DNA of 64,000 nt from JAFLCM01 sp964510955 (lineage in GTDB: Bacteria > Planctomycetota > Phycisphaerae > Phycisphaerales > UBA1924), in contig CAZEDW010000015.1 in NCBI GenBank assembly GCA_964510955.1, positions 24,442 through 88,441 on the forward strand. The letters are read 5' to 3'. The translations under genes and the position numbers were made by a program. This document shows, piece by piece, positions 40,628 through 48,511 of the stretch. The notes under the pieces were generated by a model. That model saw only the letters and a program-made list of their open reading frames with translations, did not search any database and was not told the origin of the DNA. Every line of letters begins with the position of its first letter. The stretch's first letter is position 1.

Positions 40628-42574
40628 ATGCATGTCCCGTCCTCTGACCATGTAGTCATTGCACGCGAGCGCATGTGCCGCCGAGTCGCCCTCACGCTCG
40701 GAGTTGCCGCCGGGGCTACTGGTGCGCTCGTGCTTGGTTCGTGGCTTCTCGGGGTTCAATGGCCGCGTTCGATCGTCACCGGCTGGGCATCGATGAAGCC
40801 CAATACATCGCTCGCGATCACGCTGCTGGGCATCTCGCTGGCGTTGCACGCGATCTCCCCACTCGATGCGTGGAGCAAGCGGCTGGCACGGGGGATCGCG
40901 ATCGTGCCGCTATTGATCGGGATTGCGACGGCCCTCGAGCACCTGGGCATTCAGATTCCGGGCCTGGATACGCTGGTCGCCGCGTCACCGGGGGGCGTAT
41001 TTCCTTCCGGTCGCGCTTCCCCCGTCACCGCGACCATGATCGCCTGCCTCGGGCTCGGGCTCTTCGCCAAAGGAATGTCTCGGGCCTGGCACCGCGTCGT
41101 CCTGGGCTGCGTGGTTGTCACGCTTTCACTGTCGGTCACGGCCTTGAGCGGTTACTTGTTCAGCGCTGATCTTATGTATCTCTCGATCGGGTTCGAAACG
41201 GTGGCGGTGCACACGGCAGCCGGGTGCCTGCTCCTGGCCCTGGGCATCCCGCTGTGCCGCCCCAGCGAGCCGCCGATCAGCCTTCTCATCGAACAATCCG
41301 CCGCCGGGGCCGTTCTGCGCAGCGGGCTGCCCGCCTGCGCGGTGGCGCTGATTCTGCTCCGGGTTGGCACGGCGATGCTTTTTAGGGCCGGGCTGATCAC
41401 GGCGCCCATCGGACTGGGGCTCGGTTTGGTCGGGGAGTTTCTGATCACCATTGGCGCCTTCGCTTACGCGGGTCGCGTCGCCAGGGGGCTTGAACAGCGG
41501 ATTCTCGAATCGTACGAGCAGGTCAAGGCCTCGGAGCAGAGATTCAGATTGCTCTCCGACGCGGCGCCCGTGCTCATCTGGGTTTCGGATCGAACGGGCA
41601 AGTGCGTGTTTTTCAATCGTGGGTGGCTCGACTTCACGGGTCGCACGCATGAACAAGAATGTGGCGACGGATGGGCCGAAGGGGTCCATGGAGACGATTT
41701 GGAAGCCTGCCTTGCCACCTACCTCTCGCACTTCCATGCTCGCAAGCCGTTCAAGATGGAGTATCGTCTCCGGCGATTCGACGGGGAATACCGGTGGCTG
41801 ATCGATGCAGGGGTCCCCTACAACGATGCGAGCGGCTCGTTCGCCGGATTCATCGGATCGTGCATCGACATCACCGAGTCACGACGGGCCATGGAGCGCC
41901 ACAGGCTCCTGATGAACGAGCTGGACCACCGCGTAAAAAACAACCTCGCATCCGTGGTGGCGGTCGCCGACATGACGTTCGAGGCAAACCACGATCCGGC
42001 GGCGTTCCGTCGCTCGTTCCAGGGGCGGCTCATGGCTATGGCCCGGGCGCATTCGGCGCTGGCGGCCGGTCGATGGACCGGCCTTGGGCTCCGGACGCTT
42101 GTTGAGATCGTGCTCGAGCCCCTGGGTCCCGGCCTGAACGATTCGTTCCGGGTGGAGGGCCCCCCGGTGCATATCCCGCAGCAAGCGGTCTCCCCTCTGG
42201 CGATGGTCCTCCACGAGCTGGGGACCAATGCCCAGAAGCACGGGGCGCTCTCGCGCAGCGGTGGACAGGTTCGCATCGAATGGAATCTCGACGGCCACGA
42301 TCGCTCCAGTTCCTGGTTGGCGATCAACTGGACCGAATCGGGCGGGCCCTCACCACCGCCACAGCCAGCTCCAGGGCTGGGGACGACCATCCTTCGGGGG
42401 CTGGTTGAATCTGAGCTGGGGGGCGAGCTGCTCGTGAAGTTCGTCTCAACCGGCCTGGAGTGCATTATCGCGTTCAAGACCGACGCGTGGGAACTTGACC
42501 GCTTGTCCAATGATGTGCGCGGCATCGCGTCCGCCGAGTTCGTTGCCGCGGGGACCGAGGAGTCCAAAGTATGA
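40628..42574 (+). CDS. Membrane HWE/HisKA_2-type histidine kinase with PAS domain
   Basis: A 648-residue sensor kinase. Residues about 18-285 form about eight membrane helices (MASE1-like or similar sensing region, not identified). A PAS domain follows (about 300-415; FRLLSDAAPVLIWVSDRTG, YRWLIDAGVPYN, GFIGSCIDITE). The phosphoacceptor is in LMNELDHRVKNNLASV (His near 433), the HWE/HisKA_2 signature, and the ATPase has the N-box HELGTNAQKHGALS near 527 and a GLGTTILRGLVESEL G-box. Such kinases are common in light, redox or stress responses. The stop overlaps the start of the response regulator (ATGA), which is its likely partner. The signal is unknown. Confidence 0.9.
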   Translation: MHVPSSDHVVIARERMCRRVALTLGVAAGATGALVLGSWLLGVQWPRSIVTGWASMKPNTSLAITLLGISLALHAISPLDAWSKRLARGIAIVPLLIGIATALEHLGIQIPGLDTLVAASPGGVFPSGRASPVTATMIACLGLGLFAKGMSRAWHRVVLGCVVVTLSLSVTALSGYLFSADLMYLSIGFETVAVHTAAGCLLLALGIPLCRPSEPPISLLIEQSAAGAVLRSGLPACAVALILLRVGTAMLFRAGLITAPIGLGLGLVGEFLITIGAFAYAGRVARGLEQRILESYEQVKASEQRFRLLSDAAPVLIWVSDRTGKCVFFNRGWLDFTGRTHEQECGDGWAEGVHGDDLEACLATYLSHFHARKPFKMEYRLRRFDGEYRWLIDAGVPYNDASGSFAGFIGSCIDITESRRAMERHRLLMNELDHRVKNNLASVVAVADMTFEANHDPAAFRRSFQGRLMAMARAHSALAAGRWTGLGLRTLVEIVLEPLGPGLNDSFRVEGPPVHIPQQAVSPLAMVLHELGTNAQKHGALSRSGGQVRIEWNLDGHDRSSSWLAINWTESGGPSPPPQPAPGLGTTILRGLVESELGGELLVKFVSTGLECIIAFKTDAWELDRLSNDVRGIASAEFVAAGTEESKV

Positions 42575-42969
42575 ATATGTCCAAACCATCGGACGACCTC
42601 GCCCCGTCGCCCAGTGTGCTTGTGGTGGAGGATGGCTTCCTTGTGGGCAAGATGATCTGCGAGATGATCCGCCGCGCCGGGCATGTTCCCATTGGCCCGG
42701 TCCCCTCGGTCGGCGAGGCGGTCGCGGTGGTCCGGACGACTCCCTTGGCCGGTGCTGTGCTCGATATCAACATTCGTGGCGGCACCAGCGAGCCTGTGGC
42801 GGAGGAACTGGAACGCCGGCGCGTTCCGTTCTTCTTTGTTTCCGGGTACGCAAGCCCCCTGCTGATCTCTCAGCGGCTCAGGGTGATTCTTCGGCTCCCA
42901 AAGCCGGTCAATGAGATCGAGTTGAAGCGCGCCCTCGAAACAAGTTTCCGGTCGCAACGGTCCGCATGA
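42571..42969 (+). CDS. Single-domain response regulator (receiver)
   Basis: A 132-residue receiver domain without an output domain. The acidic pocket is Glu20-Asp21 (VLVVEDG), the phosphoacceptor is Asp65 (GAVLDINIRGG), the switch Ser is in FFFVSGYAS, and Lys111 is in LRLPKPVNE: all receiver landmarks. This pattern (LD[IV]N with the short alpha4 region) is typical of receivers that partner HWE kinases. Overlap of ATG with the kinase stop (ATGA) makes a clear two-component pair. With no DNA-binding domain, it must act by protein contact or phosphorelay. The gene converges on the DUF2339 gene, with 10 nt between the stops. Confidence 0.92.
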   Translation: MNMSKPSDDLAPSPSVLVVEDGFLVGKMICEMIRRAGHVPIGPVPSVGEAVAVVRTTPLAGAVLDINIRGGTSEPVAEELERRRVPFFFVSGYASPLLISQRLRVILRLPKPVNEIELKRALETSFRSQRSA

Positions 42970-42979
42970 TCGCCGCCGG

Positions 42980-45421
42980 TCATACGGGTGGGACAGAGTC
43001 TCCGCGCTGATTCCCCGCGCCGTCGATTGCCTCCGCCAGTTTGGCGTAACCCGCCGCCACGCCCAGCATCAGCAGGCCCAGCGCCACGAAGCTCACGATG
43101 CGCCACGCCTGGCCGACATTGGCGAGGTCGAGCACCACCGCCTTGAGCGCGGCGGCGCCCATGATGCCCAGCCCTGTATAGCGGAGAGCGGGCAGCTTCC
43201 GCCTGAAGCCCCACGCCAGCATCCCGACCGCCACGACACCCCAGTACACGCTGACCGCCGCGCCGCGCGAAGTGGCGTCAGTGAGCACGCGCTCGGCCGT
43301 GCGGGCGATCTCGGCGCTCGATGCGCCGAAGGCCAAAAGGCCGGCCCCCACGTACGACGCGATCCGGACTGACCAAATCGTCGGGTTCTCCGCTTTCGAG
43401 CAGGCCAGGGCGCGCCGGGCGGTGACGATGACCGACGCGGCGATTCCCGCGGCGATCCACAGGCCCTGGTGCATCATCCCCGGCGCTTCGGTGGTCGCCG
43501 ACCAACCCGGCACGACGAACGCGACAAACCACATGCCGACCGTGGCGCCCAGGCCCGTCAGCCCCAGGCCGCCGAGGCTGAGCCGCTTTTCCCAGCGAGA
43601 CCATTCGCCGAGGCCGGCGAAGCCGATGAGCCACAGGAGCGTGACCATCTTGGAGGGCTCGCCGCTCAGGCGCGGGGCGAGCGCCATCAGCAGCGCCCCG
43701 ACCCACGCCGCCGTGATCGCCATGGGGCGCGGCTTGGGGCCGTGACGGACAACCAGGACGCGTGCGGTGATGATCCACGCGGCGCCGCTGAGGGCGATGA
43801 GCACCGTCCAGTGCGTGACGTTCAGGTCCCACAGCGTGCCGACGACGGTGTTCGAGGCGCCGAGGAGTCCCTCGATGACAACGGCGCGGACCGCGGCGAC
43901 CGCCAGTACCACCAGCCCGTACACCTCGACGGCGCGGCTGCCGATCCAACGCCCCACCGCCGCGGACGCCACTCCCATCGCCAGCCAGGCGGCGAGCTGC
44001 ACCCAGCCGCTCAGCCCCAGCGCCACCGCCGCGATCAGGAGCGCGCCGGACTGCAGAAGCAGCACCGCACCCTGGCGCTCGGTCCAGGTCTTGGGGCGGT
44101 CCAGCAGCAGCCGCAGGTGCCCGGTGAACGACTGGGCCGTGGCCAGGCACGCCACCATGCCGGTGGCGGGTGGGATCCATTCGAGCCCGGCGAACTTCTG
44201 GCGGAATACAAAGGCGCCGAACCCCGCGGACCAGGCGCTGGTGCTCAAGCTGCTCATCAGTGGCCGGCTGGCGTTCACGGGCAGGTTGCCCATGCTGGAC
44301 CAGCTTCCTCCGTAACGCGACTCATCCTCGTCACGCTCGCGCTGGTCCCCCAGCTTGGCGTCTTCGCGCCGGGCGGAGCCGAGCAGCTCGGCATGAACCG
44401 CAGCCCAGACGAACGCGAGCATCAGCGAAGTGGCCAGCCAGTGGGCCTCGCCCTTGCTCACGCACCACGCCCCACCCAGCAGCATCGTGCCCCACCACGA
44501 AATCGACCGCATCCAGCGGAACGAGGGCAGTTTGTGCCCCATCCGGAACGACAACGCCAGGCCCACGCTGAGCAGGGCGCACAGATAGATCGGTAGCGCC
44601 ACGCTGCTGGGGTCCTGCTCGCCGATCAGGATCGGTGCGGCGTACCCGCCCACCAGCGACACACCGGCCACCAGCGCCAGCCGTGCCTGAGTGGCGACCG
44701 TAATCCCCACCGCGGCCGCCAGGCCCATCAGCACGAAGCTGACCGGGGCCGACACAAGGTTGTAGACGGCGTACGAGACATAGGCGGCGGCGTACAGCGA
44801 GCCGATGCCCGCCGCGCTGATGCCCGCCGACGCCATCGCGTTGATCTTCCGGCGCACCAGCTCGCCGAGCCCCAGCAGCAGCAGGCCGAAGCCGGCAACG
44901 CCGAGGCACTTGAACTGCGGGGGCATCTCCAGCCACCCCTTGTCGTACGCCAGCTTCAGAAACAGGCCGATGCCGACGATCACGATCATCGCGCCCACCA
45001 CCGCGAACCCTCGCGCCCCGATGAATCGCTCAAGGTTCCAGTCGGTCTTCGCCCCTTCTTTGATCCGCCGGGCGGTGTCGTCCCAACGCTTAGGGTCCCA
45101 ACCAGCCGTGGGCGCGGGCTTCAGAGCCGCGGGCACGGCGGGCGTCCGTTGCCAGTTCCGCAGAGCCTCGGCGTGGGAAGGCTCCGCGCGAGACGCGGCC
45201 CGCGTCACCGGCGCCGGAGTCTCCGTTCGCAGGACCGACGGCGGCAGCGGAACCGCCGGAGGGATGGGTGCTGGCGTGATCGCCGGTGCAGGCGCCGCGG
45301 GGGGCGCGCCAAGCGTTGAGGCGTTGACCGCCGGATCCGGTGGTTGCGGGTTCGAGTCCCGTCCGCCTCGCTTGAAACCTCCGCGTTGGCAGCCGATGAC
45401 ACGGGTTGCCCAGGAGCGCAC
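42980..45421 (-). CDS. DUF2339 membrane protein, 5' end joined to a mobile-element attachment site
   Basis: An open frame of 813 codons. From about residue 130 it is a DUF2339 protein with some twenty hydrophobic helices: FAVVGAMIVIVGIGLFLKLAY, FGLLLLGLGELVRRKI, AGIGSLYAAAYVSYAVY. The function is unknown; these are large integral membrane proteins, often near envelope genes. The normal N-terminal region, a proline- and alanine-rich linker, is present from about residue 32. Residues 18-30 are the antisense translation of a tRNA-like 40-mer at 45331-45370, and the first 17 residues lie in integrase-gene sequence. The true N-terminus is therefore probably lost or moved by integration; the shown start is only the open frame and the gene may be a 5'-truncated or chimeric copy. 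Confidence 0.7.
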   Translation of the reverse strand: MRSWATRVIGCQRGGFKRGGRDSNPQPPDPAVNASTLGAPPAAPAPAITPAPIPPAVPLPPSVLRTETPAPVTRAASRAEPSHAEALRNWQRTPAVPAALKPAPTAGWDPKRWDDTARRIKEGAKTDWNLERFIGARGFAVVGAMIVIVGIGLFLKLAYDKGWLEMPPQFKCLGVAGFGLLLLGLGELVRRKINAMASAGISAAGIGSLYAAAYVSYAVYNLVSAPVSFVLMGLAAAVGITVATQARLALVAGVSLVGGYAAPILIGEQDPSSVALPIYLCALLSVGLALSFRMGHKLPSFRWMRSISWWGTMLLGGAWCVSKGEAHWLATSLMLAFVWAAVHAELLGSARREDAKLGDQRERDEDESRYGGSWSSMGNLPVNASRPLMSSLSTSAWSAGFGAFVFRQKFAGLEWIPPATGMVACLATAQSFTGHLRLLLDRPKTWTERQGAVLLLQSGALLIAAVALGLSGWVQLAAWLAMGVASAAVGRWIGSRAVEVYGLVVLAVAAVRAVVIEGLLGASNTVVGTLWDLNVTHWTVLIALSGAAWIITARVLVVRHGPKPRPMAITAAWVGALLMALAPRLSGEPSKMVTLLWLIGFAGLGEWSRWEKRLSLGGLGLTGLGATVGMWFVAFVVPGWSATTEAPGMMHQGLWIAAGIAASVIVTARRALACSKAENPTIWSVRIASYVGAGLLAFGASSAEIARTAERVLTDATSRGAAVSVYWGVVAVGMLAWGFRRKLPALRYTGLGIMGAAALKAVVLDLANVGQAWRIVSFVALGLLMLGVAAGYAKLAEAIDGAGNQRGDSVPPV

Positions 45422-46905
45422 AAATCCCGACGTTTACGCGAGTTGCGGCGGCCTTCCGAGGCCGCCGCTGTGCGTTTTGCGGCGCTCGCGTTGATGTCGG
45501 GCGATGACGGGGATTGGCCTGGATTGCACCCTGCGCGCTGCTGCGGGCGCTGCGATTCCTGGCGGCCATCTGGCGCGATTCGCAGCGCTGATGCCGGGCC
45601 AGTTCCCGCCCCGTTGGGCGAGGTTGGCGCGTGGGCGGGACCGGCCGCCGATCCCGCCTGTTGGCGGACTTCTCGCCCGTGCGTACCCGTGGCGGCAACG
45701 GCTGCCTCGTTGGCGACGCTGTTGGCCAGGGGGAGCGCGGGTAGCGCGGCGAGCGCCTTCGACGTGTCCGCCAGGGCGACGTGGGCGTAGCGGTCCATCG
45801 TGAGCGTGATGGTCGAATGGCGGGCCAGCGTCTGGGCGACCTTGGGTGTGACGCCCGAGCGGGCCAGGCGGGTGATGAACGTGTGCCGCAGCGCGTGGAA
45901 GTCGATGACGCGTCCCGCGTCGTCGCGGACGGCGATCCCGGCGGCGGCCAGGTCCGCCGCGATGACCTTTGCCATCTCGTCGGGCAGGCTCGGCCAGACG
46001 TGCTCGCCGCGCGGCGTGGCGAGGATGGTCTCCCGAAGCGCATCAGCGATGTCGGCCCGCAGCGGCTGCACGTCGCGCCGGCGGCGCTTCGAGTACGACG
46101 CCTCGACCGTCACCGTCGGCGGGTCCGCATCGAGGTCGAATGAGCGGGTGGTCAGCGACTTGATCTCGCCGAAGCGGAAGCCCGTCGAGGCGGCCAGCAG
46201 GTAGAGCACGTCCCGCCGCGGGATGGCGAACGTCCGCGTGCCGAGCCGAATCTCGCCCTTCTTCGGGCCGACCTTCCGCTTGTATCGCTTCGTGATGGTC
46301 ACCGACTCGGTCGCGCCTGCGGCCGCAAGCAGGCGGGCCAGTTCGTCGTCGTCGAGGGCCCGCCGCTCGCGCCGGCGGTCGGTGCTGACGTTGAGCATCT
46401 TCACGCCGACCAGCGGGTCGCGGGCCAAGCGGTGGTTCGTCATGAGCCAGCGCGTGAACCCCTTCACGGCGCGGAGATGGTGGTTGATCGTCGCATGGCC
46501 GCGGCCCTTGGCCCGGACGCGTTCGACGTGCAGGCTGAGCGTGGCGGCGTCGATGTCCGCGATGGTCTTCCAGCCCGCGTTCTGGCCCGCCTGCTCGATG
46601 CGTGCCTCGGTCAGGTCGGTGTGCTCGGTCGTGTTGCCCTTCGCGGTGAGGAAGGTGCGGTAGTCCGCGACGTGGTCGGCCAGCGGGCGGCGGGAGTGGT
46701 CGGCCATCCGCTCCGCCGCGGCGTCGATGGTCCCCTCCCGGCGAGCCCGGGCCGCGTCCTCGAGTTGGCGCGCCAGGCGTTCACTGAGCGCCTTGTCGGT
46801 GTATCCGCGGCGGGTGCGCCGGTGGCCGAGTTCGTCGGTCCAGGCGACCATCCAGCGGACGTTCTTCTTCGTGCGGTCCGACGCGGTCTTGTAGACGGTG
46901 GGCAT
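45205..46905 (-). CDS. int: Tyrosine recombinase (integrase) running through its attachment site
   Basis: A 566-residue phage-type integrase starting at ATG 46905 behind a GGAG element. A core-binding SAM-like domain spans about residues 72-160. The catalytic set is complete: Arg244 (STGFRFGEI), the basic strand near 270-276 (YSKRRRR), His337 and Arg340 in HALRHTF, His363 in LARHST, and nucleophile Tyr373 in MDRYAH. Beyond about residue 400 there is a low-complexity tail; residues about 512-525 are the antisense of the 40-nt tRNA-like site (giving DGTRTRNHRI) and the last 40 residues come from sequence shared with the DUF2339 gene. Such read-through past the att core is typical of integrases adjacent to tRNA-borne att sites. 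Confidence 0.93.
   Translation of the reverse strand: MPTVYKTASDRTKKNVRWMVAWTDELGHRRTRRGYTDKALSERLARQLEDAARARREGTIDAAAERMADHSRRPLADHVADYRTFLTAKGNTTEHTDLTEARIEQAGQNAGWKTIADIDAATLSLHVERVRAKGRGHATINHHLRAVKGFTRWLMTNHRLARDPLVGVKMLNVSTDRRRERRALDDDELARLLAAAGATESVTITKRYKRKVGPKKGEIRLGTRTFAIPRRDVLYLLAASTGFRFGEIKSLTTRSFDLDADPPTVTVEASYSKRRRRDVQPLRADIADALRETILATPRGEHVWPSLPDEMAKVIAADLAAAGIAVRDDAGRVIDFHALRHTFITRLARSGVTPKVAQTLARHSTITLTMDRYAHVALADTSKALAALPALPLANSVANEAAVAATGTHGREVRQQAGSAAGPAHAPTSPNGAGTGPASALRIAPDGRQESQRPQQRAGCNPGQSPSSPDINASAAKRTAAASEGRRNSRKRRDLCAPGQPVSSAANAEVSSEADGTRTRNHRIRRSTPQRLARPPRRLHRRSRQHPSLRRFRCRRRSCERRLRRR
45331..45370 (+). other. Attachment-site core: 3' half (positions 34-73) of a tRNA-Arg(CCG) gene
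   Basis: The 40 nt fit tRNA positions 34-73 one for one: anticodon CCG and GA of the loop, 3' anticodon stem TCCGG, variable loop TGGTT, T stem GCGGG/CCCGT around loop TTCGAGT, acceptor 3' strand CCGCCTC and discriminator G. No 5' half lies upstream: there is no D arm, and the anticodon 5' stem is not matched. This is not a functional tRNA but fits the att core of a tRNA-targeting integrase, here directly beside the integrase gene. The junction falls at the first anticodon base. Confidence 0.8.
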
Positions 46906-47043
46906 GGGGAACTCCGTTCGTGCGGGCCATCCAGGGGCGACGGCGGGACCACAGTGAGGGGCGGCACTTGGCACGGGTCAAGTCGCCCCCCGACCGGTGG
47001 GCCAGGGGGGGATTCAGGCGAAGATTTGGACCAGAAGGCAGGA

Positions 47044-47733
47044 CTACAGCCCTTTGCGGGCCGCTGCGTGCGCCCGCTCGGCGTCGGCGAGTCGGGTCTC
47101 GGCTGCGACCAGGTTGGCCTTGGCCCGCTCAAGTTCCTCCTTCACCAGAACCTCCTGCTCCTTGTGGTCGCGAGAGAGGGGAAGCCTCCGGAGCTTTCGC
47201 TCGATGCGCTCCGCTTCATCACGCACGCGGTTGCGCTGATTGACTGCCGCGACCATTGCTGCGTGGGCCTTGGTCGCCTTGTCCTCCTGCTCGCGTCGCT
47301 CGATCATCGCGACCACGTCATTGGGCAGGTGTGACGCAGGGAGAAAGCCCTCGTCGTACATCGCGAGCACCCGCTGTGCGGCCGACTCGGCCGTGATCAA
47401 CTCCCGCCGAGCGCCGTCGGCCTCCCGCGCCGCCGCCTCGGCTTCGGACTCGAGTTTCTCGATCGCCGCCTCGGTCTGGGCATGGGTCGCGTCGGAGTGG
47501 GCCTTGGCCTTCGAAGCGACGCGACGCAGCCGCAAGACGTCTGAGGCCGCCTTGATGTCACCCTTGGACTCGGCGACCCGGGCGATGAGCGCGTCTGCGT
47601 CAGCGAGATCCATCTCGGCATCGCGGGCCAACTCGGCCAGGTGCTCTGAGGGTTCGTCTGACCAGGCCGCGTCGATGAACGCGGCGCGGGCGTTCTGCTT
47701 CTTCTCCTGGGCGATCTGACTGAGCGTTGTCAT
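47044..47733 (-). CDS. Coiled-coil protein in the integrase operon
   Basis: A 229-residue, highly charged, mainly helical protein. Almost all of it is predicted coiled coil: Ala/Glu/Arg-rich heptads run from about residue 25 to 125 and 145 to 225 with one break (FLPASHLPNDVV). There are no cysteines, no catalytic motif and no membrane segment. The start overlaps the stop of the upstream gene by ATGA, so it belongs to the same six-gene unit as the primase-helicase and integrase. It could be a structural or DNA-tethering factor of the element. I do not recognise a family. Confidence 0.65.
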   Translation of the reverse strand: MTTLSQIAQEKKQNARAAFIDAAWSDEPSEHLAELARDAEMDLADADALIARVAESKGDIKAASDVLRLRRVASKAKAHSDATHAQTEAAIEKLESEAEAAAREADGARRELITAESAAQRVLAMYDEGFLPASHLPNDVVAMIERREQEDKATKAHAAMVAAVNQRNRVRDEAERIERKLRRLPLSRDHKEQEVLVKEELERAKANLVAAETRLADAERAHAAARKGL

Positions 47734-48248
47734 GAGGCGTTCCTTTCTTCAAGGGGGACAGAGACCACGCCGCGCAGGTACAGCACCCGCGCGACTTCAA
47801 CGATCGATTTCTCGTGCGAGCGGATGAGCCGCTTGGCCAGCGACTGAATCCATGCGTGCCGCTGGGCCCAGCGCTCGGGCTGCTTTTCGACGCCGGCGAT
47901 GCACCACCGCGCGACCACGACGTGATCGGGGATGCCACGCACGACGATGCTTCGGAGGTGGGCAGCGGTCTTGACGGTGGCGACCGTCTCGAGGGTCGGC
48001 AGCCCCGGCGGGGTCGTGTCGCGGGCCACGGGCGACGGATGTACCGGCGCGGAGTAGCGCTCGGCGAGAGCCTCGGCCATCGGCCCCGCCGCGGTCATGA
48101 TTGCACTGTCGGTCGGGGATAGATCATCGACCGGCCACGCGGCGCCACCGCCATTCTGGTGGAGCGTCGCTACGACGCGCGTGCCGGCAAGTTCGCATGC
48201 AGCGACGGCGTGAGCGGCCTCATGAAGGGAGACGATCCACCGGTTCAT
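47730..48248 (-). CDS. Small HExxH protein (zincin-like) of the mobile element
   Basis: A 172-residue protein. ATG 48248 was chosen because of a strong ribosome site (GGGAGGTGACGCT) and an ATGA overlap with the upstream gene. Residues 9-13 read HEAAH within SLHEAAHAVAACELAG, the HExxH zinc motif in the HEAGHAV form used by FtsH/M41-type and related peptidases. A later acidic segment (STDSAIM- or GPMAEALAER-like region) could provide the third ligand, but the family is too short for M41 alone. It may be an element-borne peptidase domain protein. The motif is seen; the activity is inferred. ATGA coupling to the coiled-coil gene follows. Confidence 0.6.
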   Translation of the reverse strand: MNRWIVSLHEAAHAVAACELAGTRVVATLHQNGGGAAWPVDDLSPTDSAIMTAAGPMAEALAERYSAPVHPSPVARDTTPPGLPTLETVATVKTAAHLRSIVVRGIPDHVVVARWCIAGVEKQPERWAQRHAWIQSLAKRLIRSHEKSIVEVARVLYLRGVVSVPLEERNAS

Positions 48249-48511
48249 AGCGTCACCTCCCGGAGCGACCACTCGGCTTCGCGTATGGCCTTGTTCGCCG
48301 TGCCGAAAATGCCCACGGCCTCCCAGCCCTTGCCGCAGTTGGCCATCGCCAGGTAAAGACAGCGCTGGCGGCCGCTGGGGTGCGACATCACCGGGATGTC
48401 TGAGATCTGCCGCAAGGCAACGACGCGAGCGACGATGTCACCGCTGCGCCGGCCATCGATATGCCGACCCTCCGCGAACGACGAGATCCAGCACCGATCC
48501 CACTTCAGCAC
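48245..48511 (-). CDS. Small protein of unknown function in the element operon
   Basis: An 88-residue protein whose start lies within the end of the primase-helicase gene (7-nt overlap) and whose stop overlaps the next start by ATGA. It has a mixed composition with a central CLYLAMANCGKGWEAVGIF segment and a helical C-terminus (NKAIREAEWSLREV). There is no recognised domain. Because it is tightly packed between two coupled genes in frame, it is likely translated. Possible roles are DNA-binding or replication accessory, but neither is supported by motifs. Confidence 0.55.
   Translation of the reverse strand: MLKWDRCWISSFAEGRHIDGRRSGDIVARVVALRQISDIPVMSHPSGRQRCLYLAMANCGKGWEAVGIFGTANKAIREAEWSLREVTL

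Noticed and set aside
45297..45371. A complete tRNA-Arg gene at the att site
   Set aside because: Only positions 34-73 are present. A GAGGCG hexamer at 45319 could pair with the acceptor 3' strand, but there is no D arm or anticodon 5' stem between.
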